A DNA stretch of 62,312 nt from Parazoarcus communis SWub3 = DSM 12120. GTDB taxonomy: Bacteria; Pseudomonadota; Gammaproteobacteria; Burkholderiales; Rhodocyclaceae. Location of the stretch: the NCBI RefSeq assembly GCF_003226565.1, contig NZ_QKOE01000021.1, positions 1 through 62,312 on the forward strand, in the 5' to 3' direction. The position numbers and the translations under genes were made by a program. The first letter of the stretch is position 1. Every line of letters begins with the position of its first letter. The notes below the pieces were generated by a model, which saw only the letters and a list, made by a program, of their open reading frames with translations, did not search any database and was not told the DNA's origin. This document shows, one piece after another, positions 21,544 to 31,243 of the stretch.

Positions 21544-22986
21544 ATGACAGATCAAGCCGCGCCCCAGCCCCACGACATCGACTCTGCCAACACCAGCAAG
21601 GCCTGGTCCGGACGCTTCTCCGAGCCGGTCTCGGATCTCGTCAAGCGTTACACCGCATCGGTGTATTTTGACCAGCGCATGGCGCAGCAGGATATCCGTG
21701 GATCGCTCGCGCATGCGAAGATGCTGGCCCGCCAGGGCATCATTGCAGCGGCCGATCTGGCTGACATCGAACGAGGCATGGCCCAGATACTGGGGGAGAT
21801 CGAGCGTGGCGAGTTTGTCTGGAGCCTTGATGACGAGGACGTCCACCTCAACATCGAGAAGCGCCTCACCGCCCTGGTGGGCGATGCAGGCAAACGCCTG
21901 CATACCGGCCGCAGCCGCAACGACCAGGTTGCAACCGACATACGCCTTTGGCTACGCGACGCCATCGACCAGATCCTGATCCTGATCGGCGAGTTCCAGC
22001 GCAAGCTGCTCGATGTTGCCGAAGCCCATGCTGCCACTCCAATGCCGGGTTTCACGCATCTTCAGGTGGCCCAACCGGTGACTTTCGGCCACCACTTGAT
22101 GGCCTACTACGAAATGAGCCGCCGCGATGCCGAGCGCTTCGCTGACTGCCGCAAGCGCGTCAATCGCCTGCCCTTGGGCAGTGCGGCCCTGGCGGGCACC
22201 AGCTACCCGATCGATCGCGAGTTCGTCGCAGCCGAACTTGGCTTCGACGAGGTCTGCTACAACTCGCTCGACGCGGTCAGCGACCGTGACTTTGCCATCG
22301 AATTCTGCGCTGCAGCGGCGTTGCTGATGACCCACTTGTCGCGACTGTCGGAGGAGCTCATCCTGTGGATGAGCCCTCGCGTGGGCTTCATCGACCTGGC
22401 GGACCGCTTCTGCACCGGTTCTTCGATCATGCCGCAGAAAAAGAACCCGGACGTACCGGAACTGGTCCGCGGCAAGACCGGGCGCGTCAACGGCAGCCTC
22501 ATCGCCCTGCTCACCCTGATGAAGGGTCAGCCGCTGGCCTACAACAAGGACAACCAGGAGGACAAGGAACCCCTGTTCGATACCGCCGACACGGTCATCG
22601 ATACCCTGCGCATCTACGCTGACATGATCACCGGTATCAAGGTCAAGGCCGACGCCATGCGCGGCGCACTGTCGCAGGGCTATGCCACGGCAACCGACCT
22701 GGCCGACTACCTGGTCAAACAAGGCCTGCCCTTCCGTGATGCGCACGAGGCTGTTGCGCTTGCGGTGCGCGCGGCAGAAGGCCGGGGCTGCGACCTGCCC
22801 CAGTTCAGCCTCGAAGAGTTACGGGCGGCCATGGCACATGTCCCCGGCGCGGCAGAGCGCGTTGGACCGGAAGTATTCGAGGTGCTCACCGTCGAAGGCT
22901 CGCTCGCGTCCCGCAGTCATGTCGGCGGCACGGCCCCGGAACGCGTCCGTGCCGCAGTTGCTGCTGCACGCAAACGACTGGCCTGA
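21544..22986 (+). CDS. argH: Argininosuccinate lyase
   Basis: Splits argininosuccinate to arginine and fumarate, the last step of arginine synthesis. The 480 residues include about 18 extra at the N-terminus before SKAWSGRF, where family members start. The fumarase/aspartase signature [12 protein letters not shown] (292-303) holds the catalytic Ser loop, and [12 protein letters not shown] is at 121-132. A Ser/Thr kinase gene follows after 6 bp and is presumably co-transcribed. Confidence 0.97.
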   Translation: MTDQAAPQPHDIDSANTSKAWSGRFSEPVSDLVKRYTASVYFDQRMAQQDIRGSLAHAKMLARQGIIAAADLADIERGMAQILGEIERGEFVWSLDDEDVHLNIEKRLTALVGDAGKRLHTGRSRNDQVATDIRLWLRDAIDQILILIGEFQRKLLDVAEAHAATPMPGFTHLQVAQPVTFGHHLMAYYEMSRRDAERFADCRKRVNRLPLGSAALAGTSYPIDREFVAAELGFDEVCYNSLDAVSDRDFAIEFCAAAALLMTHLSRLSEELILWMSPRVGFIDLADRFCTGSSIMPQKKNPDVPELVRGKTGRVNGSLIALLTLMKGQPLAYNKDNQEDKEPLFDTADTVIDTLRIYADMITGIKVKADAMRGALSQGYATATDLADYLVKQGLPFRDAHEAVALAVRAAEGRGCDLPQFSLEELRAAMAHVPGAAERVGPEVFEVLTVEGSLASRSHVGGTAPERVRAAVAAARKRLA

Positions 22987-22992
22987 TCGGAC

Positions 22993-24279
22993 ATGGCGAC
23001 GAACAGGATCGGCAAGTACGAGATTCGTCGCCTGCTGGGCGAAGGGGCCACCAGTGCTGTCTTCCTGGCCTGGGACCCCTTCCGCCAGCGTGATGTAGCC
23101 ATCAAGCAGCTCTTCCCTGAAGTCGTCAGCGACCAGCAGCGAGGCCGTCTGTACCGGCAACTGCTGCTCAACGAGGCCGCGCTTGCCGGCAAGCTCGCTC
23201 ACCCACACATCGTGCAGATCTACGATGCGGTCATCAGCGACAACGATGCCTATGTGGTCATGGAGTATGTCCCTGGCGGGACGCTCGAGCCACTGACCCG
23301 CCCAGGTCAATTGCTACCGTTCGAGCGCCTGATCGAAATCATTTTCAAGTGCACCCGCGCGCTCGACTACGCCTTTCACCAAGGCATCACCCACCGTGAC
23401 ATCAAGCCGGCCAACATCCTGCTGACTGCGGCCGGCGGTAGCGACATCCGGATCTCGGACTTCGGTGCGGCGCTGCAGACTGCCAGCGACACCACCCAGA
23501 TTACCGGCATCGGCTCACCCGCCTACATGTCACCCCAGCAAGTGCGGGAGATGCCGCTCGATCACCGCACCGACATCTACTCACTGGGCGTGGTGATGTA
23601 CCAGTTGCTGACCAGTCGCCTGCCGTTCGAAGCCGATAACAACTACGGACTGATCTACCGTATTGCCCACGAAACGCCGGTCCCCCCCATTGACCTGCGG
23701 CCGGAGATCCCTCTGGCGCTAGACGCGATCGTACGCCGCGCAATGGAAAAGGAGCTCGACCGCCGCTACCAGAGCTGGGCAGAGTTCTCGCATGACCTCG
23801 CCCTGGCCTTCCGCAACCGCAGCGTGGCGCTCGACCGTCATGCCCTGCCCGAGGCCGAAAAGTTTCAGACCCTGCGCAGCATTGCCTTTTTCCGCGAGTT
23901 CGCCGATGCCGAACTGTGGGAGGTGATCACCCTGGCTCAATGGAGCCACCTCAAACCAGGCACCGTCATCATGAAAGAAGGCGAAGCCGGAGACCACTTC
24001 TGCTTTCTGGCCAACGGCGAAGCCCAGGTCAAGAAAAGAGGCAAGCTGTTGAACATCCTGACCGCCGGTGAGTGTTTCGGCGAGATGGCGTTGTTTTCTG
24101 CCGGTGGCGGGATCCGGTCAGCCTCTGTCGAAGCCAATACCGAGGTCGACGTCATCACCATTCGCGCCCGCGCGCTACAGCGCGCATCCGACACCTGCAG
24201 GATGCACTTCTACAAGGCCTTCCTCGAGGTGTTATCCACCCGGCTGTCTCTGGCCAGCGCCCGTATCGCGAACCTTTGA
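22993..24279 (+). CDS. Ser/Thr protein kinase with C-terminal cyclic-nucleotide-binding domain
   Basis: 428 residues, cytoplasmic. The kinase domain (8-270) has the Gly loop GEGATS, Lys38 in VAIK, HRDIKPAN (134-141) and DFG (156-158), so it should be active. A CAP_ED/cNMP-binding domain (about 295-415) carries the phosphate-binding cassette FGEMAL, with Arg375 in RSASV, so it may bind cAMP or cGMP and gate the kinase. It follows argH by 6 bp. Its last 48 bp overlap the convergent nucleotidyltransferase gene. Confidence 0.93.
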   Translation: MATNRIGKYEIRRLLGEGATSAVFLAWDPFRQRDVAIKQLFPEVVSDQQRGRLYRQLLLNEAALAGKLAHPHIVQIYDAVISDNDAYVVMEYVPGGTLEPLTRPGQLLPFERLIEIIFKCTRALDYAFHQGITHRDIKPANILLTAAGGSDIRISDFGAALQTASDTTQITGIGSPAYMSPQQVREMPLDHRTDIYSLGVVMYQLLTSRLPFEADNNYGLIYRIAHETPVPPIDLRPEIPLALDAIVRRAMEKELDRRYQSWAEFSHDLALAFRNRSVALDRHALPEAEKFQTLRSIAFFREFADAELWEVITLAQWSHLKPGTVIMKEGEAGDHFCFLANGEAQVKKRGKLLNILTAGECFGEMALFSAGGGIRSASVEANTEVDVITIRARALQRASDTCRMHFYKAFLEVLSTRLSLASARIANL

Positions 24280-25380
24280 TGCGGCACGGAAGCGGACGGC
24301 ATGCGCAAGCTGCCGCCCCATCTTCGTCGACAGATGGCGGATCAACAAGCCCGGCGGCATACGGAGGCGGTGATACCGAACCTGCGCAGCCCACCCCCCC
24401 ATGCGGCGCTTCAAGCCAGGGACAGTATCCGGATCATGCGGCAACATCGTCGCCGACATCAACCAGTCCATGCCACGGCACGCCAGGCCCATCGGCGGCG
24501 CAACAACCTCGCGCACCGGCGTCCCGAGCCAAAGCCCGCAGTATTTCAGCGCATAAGCCAGCAACCCCGAGGCGCCGTGGCATTGGGCACGCGTCGCCAG
24601 TTGGCACCAATCTGCATCGGCCTGCATGTATGCACGCAGCAAGGCATCGATATCAACCAGGTCACGCAAACGAACGTCAAGTTCGGAATCCTGAAACAGA
24701 TGGATCACCGCGTGCACGATCTGATCTGCGGGCGACAGAACCAGATAACGACTTGCAGTAACAGCGCGGACATCGCGGAACAACAAACCCGTATCCGCAC
24801 GCGTGCGACTGGTCACCGGCGTGATCGTATGATGCAGATCAACCTCAAGTGCATGTCCGGGATATCGCATTGGAGGCAGTTCGTGACTCCACTGCCGGTA
24901 GTACTGCTGATCATAGTCGTCCACCGACTCGAACTTCCAGCCCGCATCGAGCAAGGCGTGCTCAACCTCGTCCAACCGGTCACGTGGCACCATGATGTCG
25001 ACATCGCCCGGCAACCGTCCAGCTGCAAAAGGCTGCGCCTCGGCCACATAGGCCGCCCCCTTGAGCAGCACGACCGGTACGGATGATGGAATGACCGAAG
25101 CCAGTGCGCCAAGCTCGAGCCGGACCATCCTTGCACGGTGATCCGCATAGACCAGCGCCGAACAAAGATGCCCCTGCACCTCAGGCGGCACCAAACGCCA
25201 AAGAACAGAATTCGCAGCCACTCGATGCGCAATCGTACCCAGCAGGCGAGCCTGTCGGGCCAGGCGCAGGGTCAGATCCCAGTCGGCCAGCGTCATCCGC
25301 CGAACGTGATCCACATCCCGCAACAATGACAGCAAGTGCCAATGTGCCTTGTTTCCGGGCATGACCTCAAACGTCCTCAT
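24232..25380 (-). CDS. Nucleotidyltransferase-fold protein of HPr-rel-A-type operon
   Basis: 382 residues, matching the NTP_transf_5-like family that sits in capsule, peptide-modification and HPr-rel-A-type clusters. The polymerase-beta fold signature is GDVDIM, with metal-binding Asp126 and Asp128, preceded by LLKGAAY (105-111). It probably transfers a nucleotide or nucleotide-sugar to an unknown acceptor. The start overlaps the end of the HprK-like gene by 14 bp. It is the last gene of the four-gene operon. Confidence 0.8.
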   Translation of the reverse strand: MRTFEVMPGNKAHWHLLSLLRDVDHVRRMTLADWDLTLRLARQARLLGTIAHRVAANSVLWRLVPPEVQGHLCSALVYADHRARMVRLELGALASVIPSSVPVVLLKGAAYVAEAQPFAAGRLPGDVDIMVPRDRLDEVEHALLDAGWKFESVDDYDQQYYRQWSHELPPMRYPGHALEVDLHHTITPVTSRTRADTGLLFRDVRAVTASRYLVLSPADQIVHAVIHLFQDSELDVRLRDLVDIDALLRAYMQADADWCQLATRAQCHGASGLLAYALKYCGLWLGTPVREVVAPPMGLACRGMDWLMSATMLPHDPDTVPGLKRRMGGWAAQVRYHRLRMPPGLLIRHLSTKMGRQLAHAVRFRAASKVRDTGAGQRQPGG

Positions 25381-26299
25381 CAGTCATCAAGCACCGTATG
25401 CAGTCCAGAGCCTCGTCCAGGCGACTGTAGACCAGTTGGTAACACTGGCTGCGCTCCACCAGATCCGCTACTGCATTGAACGAGCGTGCGCCAAGCAAAC
25501 CGTAGTTGAAGCTGTTGAATGCCAGACGGGCAAATGCCTGCTCCGGAGCCTGCGGCAGCAGCGACAAGGCAGCCCCAGCCTCCCAGCGCGGGAACAACAC
25601 CAGTGCCGGTGCAAGCTCACAATCGAGCTCAGCAACGCTTTCAGCATTGGGTGCAAGATGTGCGACATCGCCCTTGCGTGTCCCCGCAAACACGGGCCCC
25701 ATGCGTGCGTCGGGTGCAAAACGGCGGATCACCTCAATTGATTCGTTCTTGAGCGCCACGGGTTTGAGCATCGGCAGCAGACGACCATCCATCGGTCTGA
25801 GCACGCCGAATTCATCAGACAGCAGCCGGAAGCCACTCAACATAAGCGCTGCTGTCAGCGTACTCTTGCCGGAACCCGGCACCGCAGGCATGACAAGGGC
25901 GCGCCCGTTCAGTCCCAACACACCGGCATGGAGCAGCACATACTGATTGAAGCGCTGCCCAAAGCACCAGTTGACGCCCCATTCAAACAAAGGCAAGGCA
26001 TTGGAAACGGGGAAAGGCTCGAAAGGCTCGACACCATCAATAGAGAACCGTACCTGCGGTTTCACCAATCGCCGCAGCCCTCTCCCACGCTCGAGCCGCA
26101 CGTGAAAGTCGGCGAACTCACCTTGATCCTGAAACGGAAACGCCCCGTAGACGTCTTGCAGTATCCTGGCGAAGCCCGAGGCCTCTGCACGCACCCGCAC
26201 ACGACACGCACCATAAGACAGCCACAGCCCATCTGACGCAAGCGCGGCATCGATTCGATCTGGAGTCGCATCGGAAAAAAACAAAGGAGAAGCCGTCAT
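25367..26299 (-). CDS. HprK-related kinase (HprK-rel-A type)
   Basis: 310 residues. The C-terminal half resembles HPr kinase/phosphorylase: Walker A PGSGKST (141-147, Lys145) and the SDEFGVL segment (161-167) at the place of the HprK acidic motif. The N-terminal half is unrelated to HprK. No HPr is encoded nearby, so it most likely phosphorylates another protein or peptide on Ser. Members of this family are found next to a PqqD-like protein, as here, in systems called HPr-rel-A whose function is unsolved. It overlaps pqqD-like by 4 bp. Confidence 0.85.
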   Translation of the reverse strand: MTASPLFFSDATPDRIDAALASDGLWLSYGACRVRVRAEASGFARILQDVYGAFPFQDQGEFADFHVRLERGRGLRRLVKPQVRFSIDGVEPFEPFPVSNALPLFEWGVNWCFGQRFNQYVLLHAGVLGLNGRALVMPAVPGSGKSTLTAALMLSGFRLLSDEFGVLRPMDGRLLPMLKPVALKNESIEVIRRFAPDARMGPVFAGTRKGDVAHLAPNAESVAELDCELAPALVLFPRWEAGAALSLLPQAPEQAFARLAFNSFNYGLLGARSFNAVADLVERSQCYQLVYSRLDEALDCIRCLMTDEDV

Positions 26300-26586
26300 G
26301 CGCGCAGGACACCGATCTCCTGCAACATGTTCAGGAGATCCCGATAACCGGTCACATGCTCATCGATGCCGAACTCTTCGCACAAACGGGCGTTCAAGAC
26401 TTCAATCGAGACCCGCCCGTTCAATTGCTGAAACTCAGCGACCCAATCGGCCACCGCGACCGCCTCAGGCGGCAGGACATGGGTTTGCCCGTCTCGGCCA
26501 TCGAACACGACTGCCGCGTCGCCCAGCCGACGCATCAGGACAGTCTCATCAGAGACTGCGCCCGTTGCGGGTGGATCAAATCTCAA
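26296..26586 (-). CDS. PqqD-family peptide chaperone (HPr-rel-A type)
   Basis: 96 residues, the size of a free-standing PqqD/RRE domain, which in known systems holds a leader peptide for a modifying enzyme. The FDGRDGQTHVLPPEAVAV segment corresponds to the three-stranded sheet and the rest to the helices. The start is TTG, overlapping the stop of the secreted-protein gene (TTGA), with no Shine-Dalgarno; translation is probably coupled. An ATG 51 bp further on is a less likely start because it would remove the first strand. Confidence 0.8.
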   Translation of the reverse strand: MRFDPPATGAVSDETVLMRRLGDAAVVFDGRDGQTHVLPPEAVAVADWVAEFQQLNGRVSIEVLNARLCEEFGIDEHVTGYRDLLNMLQEIGVLRA

Positions 26587-27107
26587 GGAATGATTGTATT
26601 GCTATTGAGGGTCGCACCCGTCAGGGAATTCCAGCAGGAGGCGCCTGCAATGGGGTTTACAGTTTCTGCCGTTTGGTCAAGCACAAGCTTGCCCATCTTT
26701 GCATTAGTGTCGTAGTGAACCAGCCCATAAAAGAACTCGTTACTTACGATCGTAGTGTTAACCGGCAGAACCTCGACCGCCTTGTTACCGCCCGTAGTGG
26801 AGCTGATTACCCTGAACCACTTGCCAGCATAATTGAATCCGGCGCCAGTCGTATTGCTGGTCTCACCCGGAAGCTTGGCCCTTACGTTGTACTTTTGCAG
26901 CTTTACCCGCATCCAGCCGTCCGTAGCAGCACTGAAGCCCGTCGGCTTGGCGGCATCCTGATACAACTTCAGGCTTTTCTGATCACAGGTTGCGCTGACA
27001 TTGGCAAGTGCAGCCCCGCTGGGCAGCGTGAACACGGCTGATGCGCCTGCTGCGGCCTTGATCAGTTTTCTACGCTGTTCGGTATGCGCTTGCACGGGGG
27101 ATGACAT
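26583..27107 (-). CDS. Tat-like secreted protein, putative substrate of the HPr-rel-A operon
   Basis: 174 residues from an ATG preceded by GAGG. The N-terminal QRRKLIKAAAGASAV is a twin-arginine-like export signal (Arg12, Arg13), with probable cleavage after ALA at 34. The mature domain is Thr/Asn/Gly-rich, predicted beta, with two cysteines (Cys41 and one near residue 160), and is not recognised. It is the first gene of the operon, ending over the PqqD-like start. I infer that it, or a peptide from it, is what the kinase/PqqD/nucleotidyltransferase set acts on. Its base composition is more A/T-rich than its neighbours. Confidence 0.75.
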   Translation of the reverse strand: MSSPVQAHTEQRRKLIKAAAGASAVFTLPSGAALANVSATCDQKSLKLYQDAAKPTGFSAATDGWMRVKLQKYNVRAKLPGETSNTTGAGFNYAGKWFRVISSTTGGNKAVEVLPVNTTIVSNEFFYGLVHYDTNAKMGKLVLDQTAETVNPIAGASCWNSLTGATLNSNTIIP

Positions 27108-27244
27108 AAAAACCTCAATAAGGAGACACTCGCGATTGCCTGTGAATATGCGCTGCCGCCACACAAGAGTACAGGAAAACAATCACACTCACGCTTATCA
27201 AGCAAAAAACGAGCCCGGCAAATAAATCAAATAAAATTGATTGC

Positions 27245-27284
27245 TTTCAAGCACTTGAAATTTCCAGGCGAGGTCCCTGGAAAT
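27245..27284. repeat. Two adjacent inverted repeats upstream of the secreted-protein operon
   Basis: The first repeat is TTTCAAG and CTTGAAA with a 2-nt spacer (27245-27260). The second is ATTTCCAGG and CCTGGAAAT with a 7-nt loop (27260-27284). The surrounding 27108-27369 gap has no gene and is markedly A/T-rich near 27180-27250. They may be a terminator for grxD, an operator for the next operon, or both; no T-run follows directly. Confidence 0.5.
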
Positions 27285-27369
27285 AACTGGCGGCCAAGTG
27301 TAAAAAACTTCGACACCTGACCGCCTATTTCAAGCACACACGCACCATCTGGGCGCAACAGTCAGGACA

Positions 27370-27693
27370 TCAGGCAACGACGCCTGCGTCCTTCAGCAAC
27401 TGCTGCATCTCGCCGCTCTGATACATCTCGCGCATGATGTCGCTACCGCCGACGAACTCCCCCTTGACGTAAAGCTGAGGAATGGTCGGCCAGTTGGAAA
27501 ACGCCTTGATGCCCTGACGGATGGCCTCGTCGGCCAGTACGTTGACGGTGACGAAATCGGTCACGCCACACGCCTTCAGAATCTGCACCGCCGTCGACGA
27601 GAAACCGCACTGCGGCATCTGGGCGCTGCCCTTCATGTAAAGCACCACCGCATTGCTCGACACCTGCTCGCGAATGACGTCCTGAATGTCCAT
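27370..27693 (-). CDS. grxD: Monothiol glutaredoxin
   Basis: 107 residues with the CGFS active site (Cys29) of monothiol glutaredoxins, which bind and relay [2Fe-2S] clusters with glutathione. The WPTIPQLY glutathione-binding strand and GGSDIM are present. The ATG at MDIQDVIREQV is preferred to a TTG 12 bp upstream because it gives the family length. It is the last gene of hemA-prfA-prmC-grxD, 108 bp after prmC. Confidence 0.96.
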   Translation of the reverse strand: MDIQDVIREQVSSNAVVLYMKGSAQMPQCGFSSTAVQILKACGVTDFVTVNVLADEAIRQGIKAFSNWPTIPQLYVKGEFVGGSDIMREMYQSGEMQQLLKDAGVVA

Positions 27694-27801
27694 TTCTGTA
27701 TCCAATAAACCGAGTGAATTAGTCGGGAAATTCTAGGCCTGCCACAAGACTCCGTCAATATTGCCAAGCCAGGCAACATCAAGCAAACAGCGTTCCATGC
27801 T

Positions 27802-28638
27802 TCAGCGCCGGCCCAGATAGCGCCCGCCGGACACGCGCTCGATGCCTGCCAGATCCTTCCAGGACGTAATCGAGGCAAACCCGCCATCGGCGAGCAAACC
27901 CCGCACCGATGCAGCCTGATCGTAGCCATGCTCCAGCAGCAGCCAGCCTTCCGGCTCCAGATGCGCGGGCGCGCCCGCAACGATCTCCACCAGATCGTCC
28001 AGCCCTGCCGACCCCGCAGCCAGGGCGGTCCGGGGCTCAAAGCGCAGATCGCCCTGCTCCAGATGAGGATCTGCCGCTGCGATGTAGGGAGGATTAGCGA
28101 CAATCAGCTGAAAACGCTCCTCGCCCAGGCCGGCGAACCAGTCGCTTTGGACGAAGGACACACTCGCTCCCAACCGTGCAGCGTTGGCCATCGCCACCCA
28201 CAGCGCCTCACGCGAACGATCGAGGGCAGTGACATCTGCCGCGTCGAGCTCCAGCGCCAATGTGACCGCAAGCGCGCCCGACCCTGTCCCCATGTCCAGC
28301 ACCCGCGCCCTGGGAACACTGGAAAAATGCGCCAAAGCCAACTCGACGAGTAGTTCGGTATCGGGACGCGGAATCAACACGGCGGGCGTCACCATGAAGT
28401 GACGTCCATAGAATTCGCGCTCGCCAGTCAGATACGCCACGGGTTCGCCCGCCCGACGCCGCTCCACCAGGTCTCGAAACACCCGCCAGGCCTCGGCATC
28501 AAGCTTCTGCTCCGGCCAGGCGACCAGACGGGACGGTGGGCACTGCAGCACATGACGCAACAGCACACGGGCATCCAGCTGATCGATCTGCTGCCGGGCC
28601 CAGCCAAGCGCGCCGGCGATGTCGGGCTGCTCGCTCAC
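27802..28638 (-). CDS. prmC: Release factor glutamine methyltransferase
   Basis: Methylates the GGQ glutamine of release factors 1 and 2. It has 278 residues. The SAM-binding [10 protein letters not shown] is at 115-124 and the substrate-binding NPPY at 182-185. Its start overlaps the prfA stop by four bases, so the enzyme and its substrate RF1 are made from one message. Confidence 0.97.
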   Translation of the reverse strand: MSEQPDIAGALGWARQQIDQLDARVLLRHVLQCPPSRLVAWPEQKLDAEAWRVFRDLVERRRAGEPVAYLTGEREFYGRHFMVTPAVLIPRPDTELLVELALAHFSSVPRARVLDMGTGSGALAVTLALELDAADVTALDRSREALWVAMANAARLGASVSFVQSDWFAGLGEERFQLIVANPPYIAAADPHLEQGDLRFEPRTALAAGSAGLDDLVEIVAGAPAHLEPEGWLLLEHGYDQAASVRGLLADGGFASITSWKDLAGIERVSGGRYLGRR

Positions 28639-29720
28639 CCCTGCTCCTCGGACAGGGCCGCCAGTAGATCCGCCTGATGCTCCAGCGTCAGGGCATCGAC
28701 CAACTCGTCAATCTCGCCCTGCATCACGGCATCGAGCTTGTACAGCGTCAGGTTGATCCGGTGATCCGTGACACGCCCCTGAGGAAAGTTATACGTACGG
28801 ATACGCTCCGACCGGTCGCCACTGCCAACCAGACTCTTGCGTGTTGCAGCCTCGGCCGCCTGACGCTGACGCAGTTGCATGTCGTGCAAACGCGCCGCCA
28901 GCACGGCCATGGCCTGCGCCTTGTTGCGATGCTGCGAGCGATCGTCCTGACATTCCACGACCAGGCCGGTCGGAACATGGGTAATGCGGACCGCAGAGTC
29001 GGTCTTGTTGATGTGCTGCCCGCCTGCACCCGAAGCGCGAAAGGTATCGATACGAAGATCCGCGGGATTGATCTCGATCGCATCGAGCTCGTCAGCCTCC
29101 GGCATCACGGCCACCGTGCATGCCGAAGTATGGATACGCCCCTGGGTCTCGGTGACAGGAATACGCTGCACCCGATGCCCCCCCGATTCAAACTTCAAGC
29201 GGGAGTAGGCGCCCACCCCGACAATGCGGACAATCACTTCCCGGTAGCCGCCCAGATCCGACTCACTGGACGACACCATCTCGACGCGCCAGCGCTGACG
29301 TTCGGCATACCGCGAGTACATCCGCAACAAGTCGCCGGCAAACAGGGCCGCTTCATCCCCCCCGGTACCCGCACGGATTTCCAGAAACAGGTTGCGCTCA
29401 TCGTTGGGATCACGCGGCAACAGCGCACGTTGCAGCGCCTCCTCAAGTTCCGCAATGCGCACTTCGCCAGCCTCGAGCTCCATCCGGCCCAGCTCGGCCA
29501 TTTCCGTATCGTCAAGCAGTTCGCGTGCAGTCGCGCAGTCCGCCTCAGCCTGACGATAAGCCTCATAGAGCACCACCACCGGCTCGATTTCCGCACGCTC
29601 GCGCGACCGCTCGCGAAAGCTGTTCATGTTCTGCGCGGCGTCGGAAGAGGCGAGCTCGCGGTCGAGCTCGTCGAGCCGGCCGGTGAGATGTTCTAGCTTG
29701 TCGCGGATACTCTGCTTCAT
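28635..29720 (-). CDS. prfA: Peptide chain release factor 1
   Basis: Terminates translation at UAA and UAG. It has 361 residues, standard length. The GGQ motif is at 233-235 (Gln235 is the PrmC target), and PVTETQG (188-194) corresponds to the codon-recognition PxT region. The N-terminal coiled-coil domain covers about 1-100. It lies 54 bp after hemA, an arrangement also known from gammaproteobacteria. Confidence 0.98.
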   Translation of the reverse strand: MKQSIRDKLEHLTGRLDELDRELASSDAAQNMNSFRERSRERAEIEPVVVLYEAYRQAEADCATARELLDDTEMAELGRMELEAGEVRIAELEEALQRALLPRDPNDERNLFLEIRAGTGGDEAALFAGDLLRMYSRYAERQRWRVEMVSSSESDLGGYREVIVRIVGVGAYSRLKFESGGHRVQRIPVTETQGRIHTSACTVAVMPEADELDAIEINPADLRIDTFRASGAGGQHINKTDSAVRITHVPTGLVVECQDDRSQHRNKAQAMAVLAARLHDMQLRQRQAAEAATRKSLVGSGDRSERIRTYNFPQGRVTDHRINLTLYKLDAVMQGEIDELVDALTLEHQADLLAALSEEQG

Positions 29721-29774
29721 TGGATCGGGGAATGCACCGCGCCATGGCCGACCACGGCGCGGCGGCCGTATCGG

Positions 29775-31031
29775 CTAGTGTTGTTGAGGCGGAAGGTTGA
29801 ACAACTGCCGCACGATGCGTCCCGCATCGGCATGCTGCTCGCCCTCGGCCTGATTCAGGTAACGGGTGGGGCCATGCATCAGCTTGTTGGTCAGCCCATG
29901 CGACAACGCCTCAAGCACCTGCTGAGGATCCCCTCCCCGAGCAAGCAGACGCAACGCGCGCTCGACCTCCGCCTCGCGCACGTTCTCGGCATGCTGACGC
30001 AAGGCCCTGATCACCGGTACCGAGTCGCGCGCCTGCATCCAGTGCAGGAATCCATCCACCCGGCTATCAATGATGCCCTCAGCCTCAATCACCGCCTGCT
30101 GGCGGGACTCCAGGCCTGCATCAACAACCTGTGCCAGATCATCCACCGTATAGAGGAAGACATCGTCCATCTTGCCGATTTCCGGCTCAATGTCGCGTGG
30201 TACCGCCAGGTCCACCATCACCATGGGCCGATGACGGCGCGCCTTGATCGCGCGCTCGGCCATACCCAGGCCGACAATGGGCAAGGGCGCGGCCGTACAG
30301 GACACCACGATGTCGAACCGGGGCAGCATGTCACCCACCAGGTCGATACGCATCGTCTGCGCACCAAATCGGCTTGCCAGCGCCTGCCCGCGGGCTTCGG
30401 TACGATTGGCGATGGTCATTGACTTGGGCCCGGCGCCCGCAAAATGCGCCGCACAGAGCTCGATCATCTCGCCCGCACCGATGAACAGCACATGCTGATC
30501 GGACACCCGTTCGAAGATACGCGCGCACAGATTGACCGCCGCTGCGGCCATCGACACGGTGTTCGCACCGATCGCAGTCGTCGAACGCACTTCCTTGGCG
30601 ACGGCGAAGGTGCTCTGGAACAACTTGTGCAGCAAGGTCCCCAGCGTGCCCGCTTCTTCCGCTCGCCGCACTGCATCCTTCACCTGCCCCAGGATCTGCG
30701 GCTCGCCGAGGACCATCGAATCCAGTCCGCTGGCGACTCTGAACACATGCCGGATCGCGTCGCGCTGAGGGTGCGCATATAGGTAAGGCGCAACCTCATT
30801 GAGCGGCAACTGATGAAAGCCAGCCAGCCAGTCAGCCGCATGTTGCGGTTGCTCGGCAGCAAAATAGAGCTCGGTGCGATTACAGGTCGATAAGATCGCC
30901 GCCTCGCGAACCGCCGAGCCACGCGTCAGGTCGTGCAGCGCCAGATCCAGCCGCTCAGGCTGAAACGCCACACGCTCGCGAATCGCAAGCGGTGCGGTGT
31001 GGTGGTTCAGTCCAAGGGCGTAAAGCTGCAT
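29775..31031 (-). CDS. hemA: Glutamyl-tRNA reductase
   Basis: Reduces glutamyl-tRNA to glutamate-1-semialdehyde, the first committed step of haem synthesis in the C5 pathway. It has 418 residues. The nucleophile Cys50 lies in STCNRTE. A central NADPH-binding domain (VLFIGAGEM) and a C-terminal dimerisation helix follow. First gene of an operon that also encodes RF1, PrmC and GrxD. Confidence 0.98.
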   Translation of the reverse strand: MQLYALGLNHHTAPLAIRERVAFQPERLDLALHDLTRGSAVREAAILSTCNRTELYFAAEQPQHAADWLAGFHQLPLNEVAPYLYAHPQRDAIRHVFRVASGLDSMVLGEPQILGQVKDAVRRAEEAGTLGTLLHKLFQSTFAVAKEVRSTTAIGANTVSMAAAAVNLCARIFERVSDQHVLFIGAGEMIELCAAHFAGAGPKSMTIANRTEARGQALASRFGAQTMRIDLVGDMLPRFDIVVSCTAAPLPIVGLGMAERAIKARRHRPMVMVDLAVPRDIEPEIGKMDDVFLYTVDDLAQVVDAGLESRQQAVIEAEGIIDSRVDGFLHWMQARDSVPVIRALRQHAENVREAEVERALRLLARGGDPQQVLEALSHGLTNKLMHGPTRYLNQAEGEQHADAGRIVRQLFNLPPQQH

Positions 31032-31243
31032 CAGCGGTCGGAAATCCGGATAAGCCGGTGATTATACCCCTCACGCCCGCAGAAGCCGCAGACTTGCCAC
31101 CTTCACAGCAGGAACACCTCATTTCGCCCCCTCCCCCACCCCGCCCGTCACAGCCCCTACCCCGATCATGGCATTCAGCCCGGATAGCCGTAACGAACCG
31201 CGTAAGGGCACAATATGGACTCCTGAGCGTTTCCTGACACACC

